Of a stretch of 7,595 nt of DNA, positions 1 to 6,000 are shown piece after piece; within the stretch, counting starts at the first letter, position 1, and each line of letters opens with the position of its first letter. The notes below the pieces were generated by a model, which saw nothing but the letters and a program-made list of their open reading frames with translations, was not told the origin of the DNA and did no database searches. This stretch comes from Berkiella_A sp050252335. Lineage in GTDB: Bacteria > Pseudomonadota > Gammaproteobacteria > Berkiellales > Berkiellaceae. The DNA is taken from positions 1 to 7,595 of the forward strand of contig JBFWLB010000081.1 in NCBI GenBank assembly GCA_050252335.1. The letters are read 5' to 3'. Made by a program: the position numbers and the translations under genes.

Positions 1-3000
1 GATCTTGTCTGCTGGCGTACTCTTAAAAGTTTTATAAAAGTTCTCTGTATCTTGGATATTGTTATCAAATTTCCTATTTCTTGGTTTTTTATGTGCAGTG
101 GCAATTTGCTCTAGACTCTTCAGAGATATATTTGGTTTTTTATATGCAGTGGCAATTTGCTTAAGATTTATCAGAGATATAGTTTGACCTACATTATAAG
201 TTGCGAGATCTATCTTATCCCAAGATTTATAAACACGCTCTTTGACATTTGCATCTTTGACTTCAATTTCATTTTCTTTTTGATTTTGAAGTTGGTTTTG
301 CACTTCAATTTGAGAAATAACTTGATTGTCACAATTGCTTTGAAGCGGAGATGGCTGATGCTTTTTACAAATTTTTATAGATTTAGCAATGATTTGATTC
401 ATTTGCTCGCTAATTTGACTAAGCACCTTGGTGTCGATCTTTTTCTGAGCATTTTGTAAGCAATTTTTCCAAAGTGTAATGGCTTGTTCTTGTGCCATTT
501 TAAGCAGATTTTCTGTTTCAATGATTGATTCAGGCATGCCGTATTTATCAAAATAAGAGGCATTATCAAATTGATACAACATTTCTTTGTAAGCATCTGA
601 AAATATCATCTTATCCATAATATTTTTTGAGGTTTTAATTTGGTTTAATACCTCATGTCGCACAACATTGTTGATTTTATTAAATGCTGCTGACAAATGT
701 TCTTCCATAAGCGTTTTTGCCTGATATTCTAAGCATAGATTTAAGATTGTTTTTACATCCCATTTTTTAATCATGGGATATTCTTTAGCAAGTGATTGCA
801 TGACAGCAAATTCGATGTGATGAGAGTCTTTTAAGTCTCTCAATCGCATCACAGCTTGCAATAAATCTCTTAGCATTACTTTTTCACTAACCGTTACAAT
901 ACCAATGGTGTTAGGTGCTTGTTTGATGTCAGTTCCAGTTGTATGTGCTTGATCATAATAGCTAAAATATTGACTGCTCTCACAATCCAATTTGCTTAAA
1001 ATATTATCGCTTGATCCTAAAACAAGTGGTTCTTCATGCTCAGGATTATGTCCTACTTTTAAAGCACACAATACATTGTCTTTGTTGAAGTAAAGTATGT
1101 GCTTAATATCTAATTCAGGTTTTTCAGCATAAAATTCAGCAAGTTTGTTTGCAACTTGTCGGTTTGAAATACCTTTGAATTGTGCGCCCACATCAATAAT
1201 AGCTCGAACATCTTCTAAAGAAGAATGATTTTTCAATAAATTAAATAAAACTTGAGAGTTATTCTGATCTAATATGTGGGTTTGTCGTTCTTTTCTAAGC
1301 AAGTGTGCTATGGTCTGCCCATCTGTTCCAAGACTTTCGGTGTTGTCACGACGAATACTATCGTGGAAACAACGGTAGTTATAATCCGTTCCTGTGAAGC
1401 CAACTGTACTGCGGTATGCTGATACATGGTTTTGATCATTTGAACAGAGGGTCAATGGATTAGATAACACATGTGGTAAAATATATTCTGTTAGACAGAA
1501 TTCTTTTACTTTTTGTGAGTCTTTAAACTTCTGATGTAAAAGATTAATCTTCTCTTGATCACTAAGATCTAAAGATTTGAGATCGATATCATTTCCAAGC
1601 ATGGATTTGAAAAGATTTTCAATCCGATGGATTGGCTGTTTTGAATATGTATTTAGATTGATTTCTGCAAGTAATCTAGATTTTAAATCAGTCAGCATTG
1701 TTTTAAATATATGCGCAGAGATACTTTGTACCAAATGTGTTTGGATAGTGTAGTTCTTTGTCAGCAAATGATTTTGAAACTTTGCAGATTCATTGGGTGT
1801 ATTGTTACTTACATATGGAATTGCAATTTCTTTATCCATATCGTTCTTTTTAGGATCATGGGATAACCCAAAATTCTCGTATAGTTTTCGAGATAAAGAG
1901 GTTGGTAACAAGCGATTTAAATGCTCTTTATATACAGCTAAGATCGACTTAGATTTTAAAGGCATTTTATTAATACAATCAGGGACTTTAGTGAATTTAT
2001 TTGCTAAAAATCTATCTACTTCCGCTAATTCTGATGTCGTTAGTTTATTTAAGAGTAATGCAATGGGTGATTGCTTGCTGTTTACAAGATGTGCACGCAG
2101 TTTCTCTAGCATCAACTTTATCGTTTCATCACTTGGTTTTTCAGCTTTTAGAGTAACAACATCGTGAAGGTTAACTTTAGTGCCACTTACATTGTGATCA
2201 ATGTGTGCAAAGGCTTGGTATAAAGCAATAATCGATTCAATAATATATTGGGGGGTTGGCTGTCCATCGCCAACGGTATAAATTAATTGATCTCTGGTTC
2301 TTAAGTTGAGATCAATCTCATCGATGATTGCATCACCTTTGTTTTGAATAAGGTTAACAATATCGTCAAGATATTTAATTTGTTTTTCCCATTCAACCAA
2401 ATCTTCTTGTGGGTTTGTAAGCACATCGATATATTTTAACTCAATAGATTGAATGCTTTCTCGTGTAGTGACAATATATTCCTTATTTGCAATAACAGAG
2501 CGTAAATGCTGTCGCATACGATAGAAATATTTTGAGTCAGTATCGATATTACGGTTAAATTTTAACAGGTTTCCTTTTTGATCTAATTTCTTAGAGACAG
2601 ATTGTAAATCGTAGAAATTAGTCTCTAAGAGTGCACCAGGAACTTCGATGATCGTTAGGTTTGTTCCATTGGCACGTAACTTCGCTAATAGAGGCAGTAA
2701 TACTTTTGACTTACCACCACCCATGATTAATTGAATTGCGACACTCTCGTAGTTACCATCACCTTTTTGCTTAAGTAGCTTTTCTAGCATGCTAATTTGT
2801 TTTGGAAAAACAATCTTGTTATCAAGATATTCAAATAGCAAAATATCTCGATATTTATTTACGTCATAACAACGACGTAGGCTTAGTTCTAATCCTAATT
2901 GATTTAACAGAGATTTTTGGTTGTCAGCGCTCAGTTCATTGGACTCAAGCTGTTCTATAAGCTTTAAAATTCGCTGATATTGTTGTTGCAGTGTTCCTTC

Positions 3001-6000
3001 AACAAGATACTGTTGAGTTAATTGCATTAAGCGCTCAGCTTCATCTTTTTCGAGATGGAGCTTTCTTTGTAAGTCGCTTAAGCATCCTTTAGAAAAATAT
3101 TTGAATGCATCTTCTATTGTCAATTCTTTTCTATTTTTCGATTGTAATGCTAATTGCCATTCTAATTGAGCTTTAGGATCTTTAGGCCCTTTATTCATAA
3201 GCGTTACAATAGTATCGTGTAATGCCTTATGAGCATCTTTATGATCTGTTATTACGGTATTAATTTCATGCTTTAATTGATTGCGGGTTGCAATAGGACT
3301 TAAAGCTTTAAACCACTGACCTTGTAGAAGTGAAGTATTTATAGTATCCGCTTTTCCTTTCACATAGTCCTGATTGGATTCTGTTATAAGGCTTTGATAG
3401 AAGAGATCACTTTTGTTAGCGTTGGTGCTAAAAACTTTTTCTGTGCGTTCAGTACTATTTTTTGTTTTGGCGTTTAACTTTGCGTTTAGTTTAATTCTTT
3501 CCAAAATCGTATCTAGATTTTGCAGTGATGTTTTATCGCTGTATTTTGTTTGTACATAAGATTTTTCTGTTATCTTCGACATAAAGCGGATATCTTGCTT
3601 TTTGCCTGTGCTTTCTTGTAGCGCAGGCATATCGAATTTAATAGATTGATGTGATAAGGCAAATTCAATAGCCTCTCTTGCGTTATTGATATATCGGCTG
3701 TTTCCAACGCTGTTAATAATTTTTATGTGGCCACTGAGATTATTTTTGATCTTGTGGACATTTTCATATTTAGTAATGATTTCATTAACCTTGTTTTTGT
3801 TTGAAATCATTGCTTTTAATAGCGTAAAAAAACTAATCTGTGGCGCGGGTGTAAATACCTCGGGTAATTTAATTTCGCCCAGCGTGCTCATTAGACTTAT
3901 CAGGCTATCTGGCAAGCCTAATTCTTCTGCCTGCTGTTGATCTAATCCGTCAAAATTAATATTAGATTGTTGAGCTTTGCTTTGAGGGATTAATGTTTTT
4001 AATTTTGCATTCAAGAAGTTATGTAATTGCGCTTCTTTTTTAGGATTGCTCGTTGCTTCTTTAAATAAACGCATATAATTGGCATTTATTGCTTCGTAGC
4101 TTGTGTTTAATGTCAAATCATCTATTTTGATTAAAGCTGTTGTCCCTGCTTGACTCCCTAATGACTCTGGTAATCTCGTATCACGTTTTGTTAGATCATA
4201 TGTCTTGTCAGATAAGATATCGATTTTAGGTGTGAAATGGTATTCTTTTAAGAGCTTAGCTTTTATGATATCAATACGTTCTGTTGTTTGTGTCGTAATT
4301 GCTGCAACATTCGTATTTAATTTTACTAAGCTATAATATTCTTTTAAAAGATTTTTCAGTTCTTTTTTCTTGGTTTGGATGTCAAGATAAAAATCAGGTT
4401 TATCTTGTTTTACGAAGTGAATGATAGCCAGCTCTTCGCGTCGGTTTAAGCGCATTGATTTGGGAATAAAATCTTTAATGATTAAATATTCTCTTAGACT
4501 ACTTTGTGCAGTAATCTTGAATGTTTGGAGATATTGGCTAAGCATTTCAATTTTTTCTTCTGTCAATGCTGTACCATTTTCAGATGAATCTTGGTTTTTT
4601 AAACTTTCAATCATGCTGCTGATGGTATGACCTTGTCGTAAATATTGCACAATTACATTGCAAGCAAGTATTTTTATTGCTTGGGTTGTTGTTGATGGCA
4701 TGTTTACAGCTGTCGTTTTATTGTCTCCAGCCATTGCAATTGTGGCGATGGCTTCTAGTTCTTGTGGAGAACCAAGGAACATATGAGCATATTTCTTTAA
4801 GACGTCATGTCCTTTCTCTTTATTTAAGAATAATTGATAAAGGAGAGCAAGAGAATATGCATCCGTTGTTGAAGCTGGTTCAAGTTCGTGCCCTTGTCTG
4901 GCATGGTAGAAGGTGGCATATTGTTTAGGTGTTACTGTTAACTGTTCTTTGTCTTTATCTACATCGAATTTTGCTATTAATGTTTTAACAGGTTTTTGTT
5001 CACCGTTATTATTTGGCAAATTTGCCAATATAATTGATTTATCGTAGCCCTCAAGAGATATGTTATTGGACTTAAGTAAGCAAAGATCTTGATCGTTATC
5101 ACTTATATAATATAGATTTTCATTAATAAGCTGAGAAGTGAAGCTTAAGTCATATCTTGGTAAATGAATATGAATTGCATTTGTTGCTAGATCTTCAGAG
5201 ATCTCAATGAAGTCAGGATCCTCAAAAGAGGCTAAAAATGTAAGATCGCTAGGAGATGTTAAGGCCTCTTTGGATAGAAGTCGCTTTTCTCTATGGCCAT
5301 ATTCATCTAACAAATAGGCCGCTTTGTCTTGTGCTGAGTAGATAAGCTTTTTATGCTTAGTTGCTTTGTCAACAACAAGGATGTCTCCCTGCTCAGATTC
5401 CCAAATAAGATGTTGCTTATTAATGAAGGTAGATGGAAGAATATTTTGAATACTTTGGTATTCTTCAGGCGCTTGTTTTAATTGGTACCATTGGGCTGGT
5501 TCGTTTTCTTTTGCCATTTTTTTCTGAATGACAAACTTATCATTGAAAGAATATTGGCCGTCCTCTATTCTGTATTTTTCGTTTTCAAACATGAATGTGT
5601 ATTGGTCATAGCTGAGCCTTTGTGAAATAATATCTTCGTTGCTAAAAAGCTCTTTAAAGCTTTCATTTTGATACATTTCTTTGGGTAATGGTCTGGATCT
5701 TAAATCTTTAGCTATGATTTCAGCATTGATAAGATCAATGCTGGTGTCACCACTGGTGATATGAGGGAAATCGAATTTTGCCCTCGCAAATCTGAAATCG
5801 ACAGCGAGTGTACTAATCACATCTTTAATAACTTGCCGCGTTGTCATTTCTGGCTTGGATATCGCGTAGGCCTTTAAATCATGCAAAGCATAGTCAAATT
5901 CTTTATTTAAAAATGGATTGTTTACAAGATCTTGAGCGTAGCGCATGCTGAAATTTAGTTGGTAAACTTCTGTTAGTTGCGCCTGCGTGAGTGCGCCTTT

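Larger units (their letters stand above)
763..1440 (-). other. Second motor half, RecA2-like (about residues 2050-2275)
   Basis: The block contains, in order, VGFTGTD (2062-2068), TDGQTIAHLL (2088-2097), a strand IIDVGAQFKGISNRQVA (2130-2146), ILYFNKDNVLCALKVG (2164-2179), YYDQAHTTGTDIK (2210-2222), IGIVTVSEKV (2228-2237) and LLQAVMRLRDL (2242-2252). The order and wording match the DUF3638 family (GFSGTND, IDVGA, a YFD strand, DEAHTRGTDLK, QACMRMRKL) and follow the SecA-type scheme of GMTGTA, then GTDI, then an Arg-bearing motif VI. Confidence 0.8.
2218..2835 (-). other. DUF3638-like first motor half (about residues 1585-1790)
   Basis: The block begins with an FPKQ segment (1594-1597), where SF2 proteins often carry a Q-type motif, followed by the P-loop at 1619-1629, a beta-strand LTIIEVPGALLETN (1644-1657) at the place of SF2 motif Ia, YIVTTRESIQS (1704-1714) at the place of a motif Ib-like segment, and the acidic DEID box at 1756-1759 followed by RDQLIYTVG (1765-1773). 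The layout matches DUF3638 as remembered from fungal proteins, where the acidic box is followed by an ELIYTxG-like stretch. Confidence 0.85.

Noticed and set aside
157..459. Plus-strand open frame of 100 codons
   Set aside because: Antisense to the continuous large gene; the translation is a low-complexity Phe/Ile/Leu string that mirrors its Lys/Asn/Gln-rich tail, and no promoter or ribosome-binding site is evident.
399..596. Minus-strand 65-codon frame in another register
   Set aside because: Lies inside the long gene in a different frame and encodes no recognisable motif; the main frame is intact through the same bases.
1793..2167. Plus-strand open frame of 124 codons with a hydrophobic start
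   Set aside because: Antisense to the motor insert of the large gene; the apparent hydrophobic segment is a by-product of the complementary codons.
2649..2760. DGNY at residues 1610-1613 as a possible OTU-type DGNC protease loop
   Set aside because: The catalytic Cys is Tyr, and the segment sits immediately before the P-loop in an ATPase context.
763..2835. Calling the gene secA
   Set aside because: Only the motor motifs are SecA-like; length, flanking domains and the DUF3638/DUF3645-specific blocks differ, and housekeeping SecA is roughly 800-900 residues.
3686..3940. Plus-strand 84-codon frame resembling a small membrane protein
   Set aside because: Antisense to an intact stretch of the large gene; hydrophobicity comes from complementing Lys/Asn/Glu codons.
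4421..4928. Two plus-strand frames (4421-4630 and 4677-4928), the latter Leu/Trp-rich and membrane-like
   Set aside because: Both are antisense to coding sequence of the large gene with no independent signals or known family.
5721..5743. Intrinsic terminator
   Set aside because: The stem is followed by no T-run on either strand and lies inside an uninterrupted coding frame.
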